In this document: piece by piece, positions 11,744 through 50,200 of the stretch
How the letters are laid out: every line of letters begins with the position of its first letter
How positions within the stretch are numbered: the first letter of the stretch is position 1
Assembly: GCA_028673005.1 (NCBI GenBank)
Contig: CM054116.1
Span: forward strand, 72,181,315-72,245,314
Length of the DNA: 64,000 bases
Direction of reading: 5' to 3'
Source of the DNA: Tanypteryx hageni
Taxonomy: Eukaryota > Arthropoda > Insecta > Odonata > Petaluridae
Program-made: the position numbers and the translations under genes
Notes under the pieces: model-generated
The model's input: the letters and a program-made list of their open reading frames with translations, nothing else
Told to the model about the DNA's origin: nothing
Database searches by the model: none

Positions 11744-12935
11744 TTAATATAGGTGTGTACACAAAATTAATGGCTGAGATTCCTCATCTGCTTCTTATCA
11801 AATGCATATGTCACTCCAACTAGCAGTGTCCCACGCTGTCAATGAGTATCTGCCATGAAACCTACATTTTCTTATTAAAGAAATATATAATTGGTTCTCA
11901 CATTCACCTTTTAGACAGGCTAAATATAAGAAGCTGTTTAGTTTAATACATGATGGGGTTACTCCTTTGAAGTTAATTCAGTATAGTCGGGCAAGATGGA
12001 TGTCCATTGAAACTACAATTGTGAGAATTATGCAGCAATGGTGCGAGCTTGAGAATCATTTTGAAATTGTTAGAAGGAACAAATGCTGTTATACAGCAGA
12101 AATCATGCATTCAATGTTTCATGATAAGAGAAATGTTTCTTTTATTTATTGGAGAAGTGCAAATGGTGAATAAGAAATTTGAAGCTGAAATGAATGACCC
12201 TTCAAAGTCGCTGAATGACTTATTACATTTGATTGATTTTGAGCTCAAAAGTTGTCATTCCAGGAATAAGATTGACTACTGATGCTGTAATTGAAAATAA
12301 TTTAGACCCAAAGCCGTACTTCGGCTATGAATTCGAAAAGGAAATATCTGATTGCAAGCTTACAGAAGAAAAAAAATATTCGTGTGAAATTTCTGGTCAA
12401 ACTCGTAAAACAACATCGTCAGCGTTTGCCAGAAAATGTTATTGTCTTACAGTCAATGTCGTATTGAAGTGCCCATCATTGCCTAAACCTCATAAAGCAA
12501 GATATTCTGGATCTAGCAAAAATGTTCTACAGCAATGCGGGAAAGCTTACATGCATTGATTTTCAATGGAAAAATCATGTTAAATGGATTGAAACCTCTG
12601 AAACAACACGGCTTTGGGCAGATATTACAAATTACAGAGATGCCGCAGGTGAAAATCCATCTGAATATCTTTCTCAATTTGCATTATCAGTGCATTCATT
12701 GCCACATGAACATTGTAAAATCAAAGTTATGTGACAGAATGAAACTCCAAACTTTGAACTCAGTTTTGGCCATTAAATATGGATTGCGATGACATGGAAA
12801 ATGTTGTCACAATTATGAGTTGCCTGTGAATGATTTGCAGAAAATTAGCACGTCTGATGTGAATGAAAGTTTTGCTGAAGCAGGATCTTCAGAAACTGCT
12901 GAAAAGCAAACAACAAAGAGTGATGATTTTTTTTG
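11744..12935 (+). pseudogene. hAT transposase pseudogene, 3' part
   Basis: Continuation of the hAT transposase begun at 5659. Removing the insertion plus one TTAA joins Val-Gly-Ile to Asn-Ile-Gly-Val-Tyr-Thr-Lys-Leu in frame, followed by LMAEIPHLLLIKCICHSN. Further family motifs are ARWMSIETTIVRIMQQW, KKFEAEMNDPSKSLNDL, LDPKPYFGYEFEKEI and, near the end, a C-terminal dimerisation-like stretch NSVLAIKYGLR. Stops and frameshifts occur every few hundred bases, so it is dead. The element's own terminal repeats and target duplication were not located. Confidence 0.85.
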
Positions 12936-14204
12936 ACCGTGTATCATAATTTTTATGCGATATTTTAAAGTAAAATAAGGTATTTTCAGTACATTTTTAT
13001 TTTCTGACTAATATCAAACAATTTTTAAAATATATTCTACATGACTTTTCAATTATTTATCTTTATTGAAATGTAAAAAATAAAAACATTCATAGATTCT
13101 CTTGACGTGCTCAAAATTCAGCATGTGTGTACTAAATTCCATTCTGTTAATCCCACTTTGATCCAAATTTCAAAATTTTGTTTTTATGATGATTGTCATA
13201 TTTCAATTGGAATTAAAATGTGTTCTGCACTAATATCACCTTTTTTACAAGTTCTTTTTAAACTTAAACAAAAATCTTGATAAATGTATGTAATAAATTT
13301 AGGAAAATAATTATAGAAAAACGTTTTTGGCGCATTATTTTGAGTTTAGCTCCTTTTGAAGGTTGATCTAGCATGATTTCAAATGGCAACACTGCCTACA
13401 GTGGTGGATCCAGGAGGGGGTTGTTCACCCCCCCCCCCCCTAGAGCTGAAGCAAAACAAAAAAATATTAGCTTCACATTTATGAATTGACCCAGTAAAAC
13501 TTGTAAATTGTCATTTCATTATAATCTTATTTTATTTGTATCAAATGAAAAAGAATTTATGTGAATACCTTATCCATTACTGTGAAAACATGTAACTGGT
13601 ATATCACCCCATAATACCTAAACATTTATCTGTATATATTTTATGAATTTTTAACAGCCAAATAAATTATTATATCAGAATTTCTATAATCCCTGTTCAG
13701 TTATTTTGCAAATTGTACCTTTACAAAAAATTTCAGCTTTGTAGCACATTCAGAAATACATAAACATTAAATATTTGTTTAATTTTTTCAGATTTTTAGC
13801 CGATGCATCATTTAACTTTATGAGATTTTCAATTTTTCTAGTCAGTTTTGTATATTGTACTACCCACATAAAATTTTCAAGTCACCAGCTCATCTGTATT
13901 AGTAATTTCCTATATGATATATAGGCATATCACACACATATACCTAAAAATGTTTTACTGCCAACATATCAAGATCTATTTATATGCTGCAATATACAAT
14001 AAATCCTTGTTTAACAAAAAAATTATTCCCCCAAAGATAGTTGTGTTCCTGAAAAATGCAACTTTAAGCAAAATCATTAAGCGAGAGAATTTTTCTCCTT
14101 AAGAAAAAACTAAAATCAGGGAGGGAGTTTATTCTTTGATTGTGAAGCTATAGAACAAATAAGATAAATTGGTAATATTACATGTATTAAGGAAAATAAT
14201 AATA
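12936..14204. repeat. AT-rich region with a dispersed repeat copy (about 13600-13920)
   Basis: After the hAT remnant there is a possible isolated hAT-type end at 13399 (CAGTGGTGGATCCAGG followed by a C run at 13429-13440). From about 13600 to 13920 the sequence matches 53840-54200 over many words, for example TATCAGAATTTCTATAATCC, AAATTTCAGCTTTGTAGCAC and CAGCTCATCTG. This is a diverged dispersed repeat of unknown class. Confidence 0.6.
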
Positions 14205-14713
14205 CAGTAATACCTTGGTTAAGAAATACTCTGGAAACAAAGCTCCTTTATAACAAAGACTGCAACATTTCTGCAAAAGATTTTTTAAAAACTTCATGCA
14301 AAGCAATTAAAAAGAGTAAAATCTTATAATCACTTGTTGTATAAAAGGACCAGGAAGCGGTTATCAGGAAAGTCGAAATGTAATGCAGATGACATTAATT
14401 AACCTGCTCCCAATGTAGTTCCTGCCATCTCAATTCCCACCGTTGCCAATTCGGCTGAGCAGGAATTCAGTAGGACCTATTGATTTATTACCTAATAGTT
14501 TTAATGTATTAACAAACTAATTAGTATATTTCATTTTTTAGGCAATTTGATATTATTTTTGCTAGTATTCAATGGTATTTCACTGTACATATCTCCATTT
14601 CCCTGAGATCCTGGAACACATCCCAATGCCTCATATTATTTCTACCTCAATTAAAAAAGTTTCTGATAAAAAAATGATCTACTATATCTACTTCATACAT
14701 TGAGGTATTACTG
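14205..14713. mobile_element. TA-flanked Tigger-like MITE, 509 bp
   Basis: TA at 14203-14204 and 14714-14715. The ends are CAGTAATACCTTGGTTAAG and, inverted, CAGTAATACCTCAATGTATG. No coding sequence. Confidence 0.8.
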
Positions 14714-15466
14714 TATAATGGTATTTTAAATTTAAGACATGGGTAAGAGACAATAAGGTGGGCCGAAGAGGACAGGTTCCTCTTCAACTTGAGGCTCCAT
14801 GAGAGTAAACATCCAGATATGTGCTGCTTTATCGGTTAGGGTTTCGGAAAATTTATTTTAAATATAAGAAAGTTTGAAAATCTCTGACATAGACCATAGG
14901 ATGCTCTTTTGTATTACTTCAGCTTAACCAATGAATCAACCCCCATGCATAAGCTAAACTATGATCTTCGATAAGGTTATATGCTCTTGGGGATGCCAAC
15001 ACACCCCACGAAAAAAGGACATTTATTTAGACTTTTGTTTATAATAAGTGAAGGATGCAAATGAAGCATGTTTTTGGTAGATTTCAGAAAGTCTACATAA
15101 TATTTTCCAAAAACTTTACTGAGCACCAAAATTGGGAGTCTGGTGCTTTATATAAACATCTATAGCAGAAAGGAATTCCTAATTAAATTGACTTGGGATT
15201 GTTTACTTGCATTTATTATCATCTAAAAGGATGCTATGAACCTTTTGCAGAAGTATGCGAGTGTTAAACTAACAAACTGGGTCCCAAACGGGGCACCTAC
15301 AGAGGGACTTGCACCTCCCTAGTTTCACCTATGTACCAATGGTTATAGCAGTTGTAAATTATTACAACATGCTAGCATCATCTTGTATCTTTTCAAGTCT
15401 TTTCACTCACCATCACAACCAATGACTAACTTTGAAATTAAAGATGGAGACTATAGCGAAATTGAT
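14714..15466. other. Intergenic, nothing recognised
   Basis: AT-rich spacer between two mobile elements. No paired repeats, RNA gene or conserved reading frame was seen. Confidence 0.5.
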
Positions 15467-16120
15467 GTTAAAAAGAAATTAACTCCTTAACCGTAAAATT
15501 CAAAATTAGAGAGACACAATGAAAAATGAGGAGGAAAGGAAGGAAAAGGCAAAAGACAATAGAAATTATAAACTTACAGGTTTAGGGGTTGTCACTCCAC
15601 GCCCGGGACCTGATGTCACTCACACAATCGCACAAGCACTAATCCTAAAGGTGGAAAGGAAACGGGACCGGGTTTGCGAGAAATTACTCTGCCGGAAGGA
15701 ACATAAACCTACAGGCTGCTGTGTGCGATACTAGGTCCCTGGTGTGGTTTAATCTCCCGTAAGCCTAATATTATTCCCCCTTTTTTTCCTTGACCTCTTA
15801 GCATGTACGTGTGTTTGTGGTTGCTTAGTAGGTCCCTGTCACAGTCTTACTGACTCACAAACCTTCTAGCAAGTGTGATTTTTTGGGTCCCTGGCTCAGA
15901 GTAATTTCTCGCAAACCCGGTCCCGTTTCCTTTCCACCTTTAGGATTAGTGCTTGTGCTATTGAGTGAGTGAATGTGTGTGACATCAGGTCCCTGGCATG
16001 GAGTAACAACCCCTAAACCTGTAAGTTTATAATTTTTATTGTCTTTTCCTTCCTTTTCTCCCCCTTTTTCATTGTCTCTAATTTTGAATTTTACGGTTAA
16101 GGAGTTAATTTCTTTTTAAC
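15467..16120. repeat. Foldback element with about 240 bp inverted arms
   Basis: The left arm (about 15467-15705) reappears inverted at about 15888-16120. It shares GTTAAAAAGAAATTAACTCC at the outer ends, CCTGATGTCAC/GTGACATCAGG and the GGAAACGGGACCGGGTTTGC block near the inner ends. The spacer (about 180 bp) has words shared with the arms such as AGGTCCCTGG. No target duplication was clear. This is probably a long-TIR MITE or foldback transposon. Confidence 0.85.
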
Positions 16121-17025
16121 TGCAACTCTAAGTACAAACTTGAGCATAAATGATGTAACTTTGAAAATGTTAGATGAAACAATGTTATACACGGAATACA
16201 TATACTTGCCTTACGTAACCAACTGTTTTTAGCATAATCCAACCCTCTCTTGAAATTTAATTTACTATTTACATCAAAATCACTTTGAAAGATGGAATCA
16301 TAAATTTAACATTAATGGCATAAATTAATATTGAATGTTATTTTTCAGGACTTTTTGAAATTATGAAACAAAAATATATTTCTTTTTAATGAAACATGAT
16401 TTAACTAAACTGCTAATTCTGTATGCTTTTGTATCTGCATATTCAAGTTAAGAATCATTCAAGCAAACAAAAAAATCAACATTTATAATAGCTTCAGTGA
16501 AAAAACGTAATTTTGTCAAAATAATGCTATTATTAATTCTACAGGTTATCAATAGGAATAAATCCATTAGTCAATGTTTTTATTTTTTTGTAATTTGAAT
16601 AAAAACTGTCTATAACGTGGTGCACGGAGGTTTATGGAGGATCTACAATCAGGTCTAGCATTTGATGCTTTAGTAATTATTTACCATCAGTTACTGATAG
16701 GTTTGCTTTATAGCCATTAATATAAATCAAAGATCATTGAACACACATTTAGACAAAAATATTCAAATTTAGGGTGGCTAGAAACTTAAATTTGTGTAGA
16801 TAAGGTTAAAATATGACCTATTGAAACTGTTAAATGAGCTGCTTATTCTATTAGTTAAAATCCGAAAGTAAAATTGGTTTCTGAGAATTTATGTAACTTT
16901 GTGCTGCTTTTAAAATTAATTGGTTTAAGATTCATTCCAATTCTGGATGGGGAGATTCTCAGCCTTTTATGATAAAGAAATTATTTTCTAGAGCAGCAGA
17001 AATAAAAAGTTACCTAACAAATAAT
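16121..17025. other. Region downstream of Rpt5
   Basis: AT-rich sequence 3' of the Rpt5 poly(A) signal. No gene or element with defined ends was recognised. Confidence 0.5.
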
Positions 17026-17031
17026 TTTATT
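17026..17031 (-). terminator. Probable Rpt5 poly(A) signal
   Basis: AATAAA on the minus strand about 50 bases after the Rpt5 stop codon. This is a motif and position inference. Confidence 0.55.
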
Positions 17032-17081
17032 AATAATACCAAAAAGCATAATATTAGAACACCAATTTAGACAAAAATACA

Positions 17082-43613
<26,532 letters not shown>

Positions 43614-44232
43614 TTTAATAATATCAGCTATTTACTTCGATGAACTGCTGTTAAAAGCGAATTAGAAATTACTCTTTAGTTGCAAAGTTTCAAATATGAT
43701 TATTATTACATACGATCATGAGACAGTTAACACGATAACGAAACTTCTTGTCACTCACAAAATGACAACAGAAAAGCGAGCACACATTCAAGACACCACC
43801 ACACCACCTAGCGGGTAATAAGATAACGATTCGTAATATGAATTTTTACAGTGAAGCTGTGATTCTACCGGTTACTGAATAGCATTTTTGTAGAAATGCG
43901 GATTCCTGTTGAATCCTTCATATGTAATGTGACGTACTCATAAAAACCTCAGCGAAGGCACTTCTGCGTCTGTTCTCAGCGTATTGCTGTCATAGAAGAA
44001 AAGAAAAATTCAAAAGGATTTTGAACTGTAGGAGGTTATTTGTATTTTGGCGCAGAAACAATCATTGGTGGAATACTTCATTCCCAGACCTGTATTTAAT
44101 TTAGTTTATACTGTAGATTTGGAAAATTATTAAAATTGGTTCAATTTACATAGTATGTCTGTTTTAAGGTTTACGGAGGGAAATACCTAATTGCAAGGGC
44201 GCAACGCGTAGCGTCAAGCGTCGTCTTTCAAC
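43614..44232. promoter_or_regulatory. Shared divergent promoter region of Rpt5 and eIF2-gamma/Su(var)3-9
   Basis: 619 bp separate the two start codons on opposite strands, so both 5' UTRs and promoters must lie here or overlap. CG dinucleotides are more frequent than in the surrounding introns (for example CGCAACGCGTAGCGTCAAGCG just upstream of the eIF2-gamma ATG at 44233). No TATA-type box at a convincing place was identified. Bidirectional promoter activity is an inference from the head-to-head layout. Confidence 0.6.
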
Positions 44233-47200
44233 ATGGCTGGCGGTGAAGGTATAACAGCCACGACTACTCAGCCGAAACTCTCTAAACAAGATTTGTCAAC
44301 TCTAGTAAGTTTTTAAATAGTTATTGTATGTCTGATAACTTCATTATCACGAGTAAATGCGCTTATGAGACTTATGATTCAATTATCCGACACATCATAT
44401 GTTAAGCACCGCATGCGGCTGCTACGCGTGCCCACATACACATTTTTTATAATTCGGTTTATTTTTGAGTTGCTATTATTTTGTCAGAAAAATATTTGAC
44501 AAATACAACCCATTAAATCCCTCTGTTACTTGAGGAAAATCATTCAATATTATCTCACCACTTGGGTTGCGTCACCATTTGGTGTTCCAATTTGGGTGTT
44601 TGATTGGGTATTTTACCAACAAATACTCTAATGTAATATCTTTTTCAGGATGTGACTAAACTCACCCCCCTGTCTCCTGAAGTGATAAGTAATCAAGCTA
44701 CCATTAATATAGGTATGAGTATATTGGATTTTTGTGCATCTATATTAACCGCATTTATGCTAGTTTTAATTAATATTGCCTTAATCCCTCCGTGGTTATG
44801 CATGACGGAGTAGCATTTAATTTTAATTCAGCAAAGGTTGGTTTATGTCTTCATAAACTCGGTAAGGACTTTTCAAATGAGTGGCATCAAAATTCAATAA
44901 AATTGATATTCTGAAATATTGGATTAAAAGAAAGCTCATGTGCCTCTCGTTATTTATTTTGTCATGCATTTGGCGTGGGTAATGCTTTCGATGCATTTTT
45001 TGCCCAAATTGGTAGCAGTTATAGAAACTTCTTCGGCAGGTACTCAATCACATTTTAGACTTCCCAAAAGATTTGTGAATAATGTTTTTAAGGTAACACA
45101 TTAACATAAAAGTAGGATAATTGTTTTGTATTTCATTGAAAAGATTTATTTTCAATCACTCATATTGAAATAGAGAACATAATGGACGTTTGATGGATAA
45201 TCAATGGATTTTATGTGCATTGCAAAATGTGTAAGTATAAAGAGTGGACAGTGGTATCATTCTGCTGTTTCATTAAATGAAAGTATCTAGTAATAATTCA
45301 ATTGATATATAGTTTAGTAATGTAAATGAAAAAAGAATTGTATATTTCCACTAACAAATTTATAATGACTGGTTTTGCCTGTTACAGCATCATCAGGGTG
45401 GTGATGCTGTAACAGGCAAAGCCGGTTTTAATAAATTTGTTAGTGGAAATATACAATTTTCTTTTTTCATTTACATTATGGAATCTTTCCACAAAGTTGA
45501 GCCTTCCCAAGTAGTTTTTGTTACCGTTTAGTATGTTTATACAGATTTATTTGACTCAGTTTTGAGACCTCTATAATTAAGATAAATGTTTGTTTAGAAT
45601 TTGCTTAGTTGTGTACTTGGATTATGGTATTGTATATTTATACATTAATCCTTGAAACAAGTTTTGTTTTGCACCTCATCGTACAATTTAGAATAAATCT
45701 TCTTGAAAATTGTATTAAATAATATTTTATGTTCAATTTGCTAATAAAATAAATAATCGAACTAGACATTTTTAGTACATTACCTATAGTGCTTTGATTG
45801 CAAACATTGATTTGCATAAATAATATGAAGTGTATGGAGCTTGACATTTTTAAACCATATTACAAGGAGAGGATACGGTAGTGGGATCACGGATTTTTAT
45901 GAAATATGGATTCCAGCATTACTGCAAACCCCCCTTTTGGGCATATATGCTCGATAGTTTTTCCGACAATCGCGATTAAATATTGCAATTTCACGTCAAC
46001 TGGTATAAATTTCTTAATGCATAATTGTTCAAGTAATTGTTGGCGGTGAATGTATAGTGGGTGCGTCCAAAACGTGAAGGCGCGAGTTTGATTCCCATAG
46101 CTTTTTTCCTTTCATTCCTCCTTTTACAAATCCTTTTTCGTATTTCACATTAAAATTTAACTGGGCAGCCATGTTCATATTTTTATTTTTACTTTCTCCA
46201 TATACGAAGTATAGAGAAGGTATTGTTTTCATGAAAAAAATCGACCTCGAGATTTCAACGGAAATACATGTTTTAAGGTTCCCTGAACACGTTTTGACTA
46301 GTTTCGCGATGATGTCTGTCAGTCTGTATGTGATAGATTTTTGTGGGCGCTCTAACTCAAAAACTATTAAACAGATCAATGCAAAATTTTATATTTAACA
46401 TTTTTATAAAAGTTATAAGATCTGATTAGTTTTTGGTAAAAATCGGTTGACTGGAAGTGAGTGTTTACTCTTGTCACATCCGTTATTTTGAAATATTTGA
46501 TAATTGTAAAAATGTATTGGAATAAAAGTTATAGAAAATTTAATTTTCTACAACCTTTGTTTGATACATTTTTCCGTATAATGCATTGTTTAAGAGATAT
46601 CTTATTTTTTAGCTGCTACCACCACGCCACCCACCGACGACTATTGTTAACAATTGACGCTTAGTTACGTCTTAGTAACTCTCCTTTTTCTTTTTTTAAT
46701 TGTCAACCGGAAGTAAATATTGACAACGATCCCAGAGCTAACAACATGTAATTTGCCATATAAATATGGAGAAAGTCATGTCTTGCCCACATCAGTTTAT
46801 TTTCTGTTGTAAGGTGGTGGTTCGGATTTTTTTCTCAAGTCATTCAGCGCACGATTGTTTCAACAAAGTTTAAATTATTAAATTGCATATTCTTCATTGA
46901 TCTTGACTTACACTACATTCTATATTGATGCTTATGACATGGAAAGGATCCCTGAAATTATTTTTACGAAGACTTCCTCCGAATACTTAAAAAAAAGGAC
47001 CCATTAGGCAGAGATATATCAGGCAAAGGAATGTTGAAACAATAAAGGAAAATGAACTGGTGGGAAGTCCTTTAAAAGTACAATAATATAAATTATTAAA
47101 AATATTTCTTTTATGAATCTGGGTGATTGCGTTGTCTGTAAGGCATTGTCCTTGGACATAAATCCACTGGCAATTTGTGTGCGATCTGTGGATCTTTGTT

Positions 47201-50200
47201 TGCTTTGTGTGACTGTTACGGAGTTATTTTTCAACAAACAAGCAAATGTCAAAGAATATTTTTTTGAGTCTACAATTGTAGTATTTTTATTGATTTTTCC
47301 AATTTTTCGAAATATCTTGTACATCGGTCAACCTTTTACAGTTAGTTGAAAAATTAATTTCTCCGTACAATTGCTGACAACTTTTAGGATGGAATTTTTG
47401 CAAGATCCAACTTCGGCAAGATGCATCCCGCCGGTCGATGATGAAAATTCTCACCAGTTCATTTTCCTTTATACTTTCAACTTTCCTTTGCCTGATATAC
47501 CTCTGCCTAATGGGTCCTTTTTTAAGTATTCGGAGGAAGTCTTCATAAAAATAATTTCAGGGATCCTTTCCATGCCATAAGCATCAATATAGGATGTAGC
47601 GTGTGCTGAGGTCAATAAAGAATATGCGATTTAAAAATTTTTGAAACAATCGTGCACTGAATGACTTAGGAAAAAAATCCAAACCACCACCTTACAACAT
47701 AGAAAAAAATATAAGCATGGCTGCCCAGTTAAATTTTAATGCGAAATACGAAAAAGGATTTGTAAAAGTAGGAGGAATGAAAGAAAAAAAACTACCCAAG
47801 AGGGAATTGAACTCGCACCCTCACATTTCGGACGCACCCACAATATATTCACCACCAACAATTGTGTGCATTAAGAAATTTATACCAGTTGATGTGAAAC
47901 TGCAATATTTAATCATGATTTTTGGAAAAACTATCAGCTATATATGCCAAAAAGGGGGGTTAGCAGTGATTCTAGAATCCAGAGCTTATACATTACCAAA
48001 TTTCATAAAAATCTGTGATCCCACTACTGTGTCCTCTCCTTGTTAGTAGTGCTAATTCCAAACTTGCACTTTTACCATCTCTTTTTTAATTTTTATCATC
48101 ATTTACACTGGCACTTTTGTAACTTCATGTATTAGAGCCTTTTGAAATTTGTAAAAAAAAATCATCTCAATCAATTAAAATTTGGTTTTTCATGCAGACT
48201 TAAATACTTACTTTTCTATTTCATTTTGGTTTAAATAGCCTACGTAGTTCTATGCCGGAAGATAGTTTGTGATGGAACTGTAACTGGGAACTGAAATCTG
48301 AATACATGCACTGCATTACTTGCAGGTTCTCGCAGGGTGTGTTTATAGTTCCCAAAGGAGTTTGCAAAGGGTGTCTTGTTATGCAACTAGCTGCAAAAAT
48401 TTGTGCATTTTTATCACAAGGCCATGAAAGTAAAAATGATAAATAGGTTATGTGCCAACCAAGAGCGAGTATCGGCACTGATTTATATGGTCATTTACAG
48501 AAGGAACCACAAAAACTGATGATTACGGCCACTTAGTCATGATTGTATGAACTTGATTGGCCTCACTGAGTTTGTGACCTCACAAACTCAACCTTACAAC
48601 CGTTAAGCATCTTATTATATTATAAGCTACATTTGTCCCTCACGCTCGATTGAGGCGCTGCCCTAAAAAGCCGTTATAAAAAAAAGGGTTCGATTCTGGT
48701 AGATAATTTCTATTTCCCGTAAGATAACACCTAAAAGTCGATTTTTTGAATTACAGGATTTTACTCTTTTGCAAATTAAAATAAGAAAGAACAGACCTAC
48801 GATCTTTGGACTTTGGCCATTTCAAAGAAAAATAAATAATTTTTGTCATTCTTATCTATACATTTTGTCTATGATACAAAATCCTCAAGTTCTGCATTTA
48901 AATCATATTTATTGGAAAAATGTAAGCTTTTTAACAATATGTTGCCTTGCTGACCATGTCATTGTTTAACCTCAAGATTGTATTGTCGTCTCAATCCATA
49001 TACCATTTGCACATGGAAAGCGTGCTTTGATTGTTTTAATATGTGAGATAAAGAAAGGAGAGAGATGGGTAGAGAGGGAGTAAGAGAGGAGGGAGACAGA
49101 AAAAGGGAGAGATAGATGATGTTCATTATTAGGGTGAGATTGAGACTAGGAAGTCTTAAGTCTTATTTTTCCAGAGAAGGAGATGGAGGGAGGAAGAGAG
49201 AAAAGGAGGAAGAATGGGGAGTGCCTTAAATTTAGCACTTAATCTGTGCATACCCATCGTATTTGACGGGCAGTTATGCCAGTATTGTTATAATAAATTC
49301 TTGGCCTTCATTGATTTATTTACACAAAATTTTTGTCTCAATAAACAATGGACATGAATATGGCATGCACACAAAATGATTTAAAACCATTTATTTTTTT
49401 TAATTCTTGCTTTTGATAATAACAGGTAGTCCATAAAGATAACCTGTGATAATAATGAGGCATATGCTGTCTGTGATACAAATTAATTACATTCTTATGC
49501 AAATGTTTATATGCTTTTGATTTTAGTACTTCTTTCTTTTGGTGTTTTTGTGACAGTAATTACAGTGTACAAAAATATTTATTGCATGAGCAATTTAAAA
49601 GTCTTGTAATTCATAATCATAAAAATACTAAAAATAAGAATGGCTAGTATGATGAAATTATATGTGTAGGATTTATTGCATTTATCCCATACATTGTTGG
49701 GCAGGTAATGGCATGTGGTTACAGTACAAGTTTGTTTATAGGAATGTTTTTTTTTCAAGTACTGTATCTGTCTGAATACAAGCCAATGTTTTTTGCCAAA
49801 ACCTATCATGAAAATATCACCCCATGGCTTAAATGCGAGTCTGAGAAAAAATTTGAGGTTGGGGTTGTCTTGTAGTCACCCATAGATTGCAGCATGTCAA
49901 TCATTGCCATCACATTAAAATGATAGTACTAGTTTTCGTAAACATTTGATGGTGAATATTAATAAATAAAGAATAAAGCTAGAATATTGAATTTAGCATT
50001 ACCTGTGTTTTGTTACCTTTGTTCTTTCGTATCTAAATGCTATTGGGTATTTTCTTACATTTCTCAGGGCTATGCATATGTATCATTTAGTATAGTTAGC
50101 AATTTGTATTATTTTTCATTAGCCATTAAGAAAAATTCCTGTTAGTTTTACTTGGCTATTGTAGTTATTGCTATAGCCATCGCAATGTTTGTATGCATGT

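Noticed and set aside
48221..48478. 85 aa minus-strand frame near the palindrome
   Set aside because: No recognisable domain, no splice context and AT-rich intronic surroundings; probably chance.
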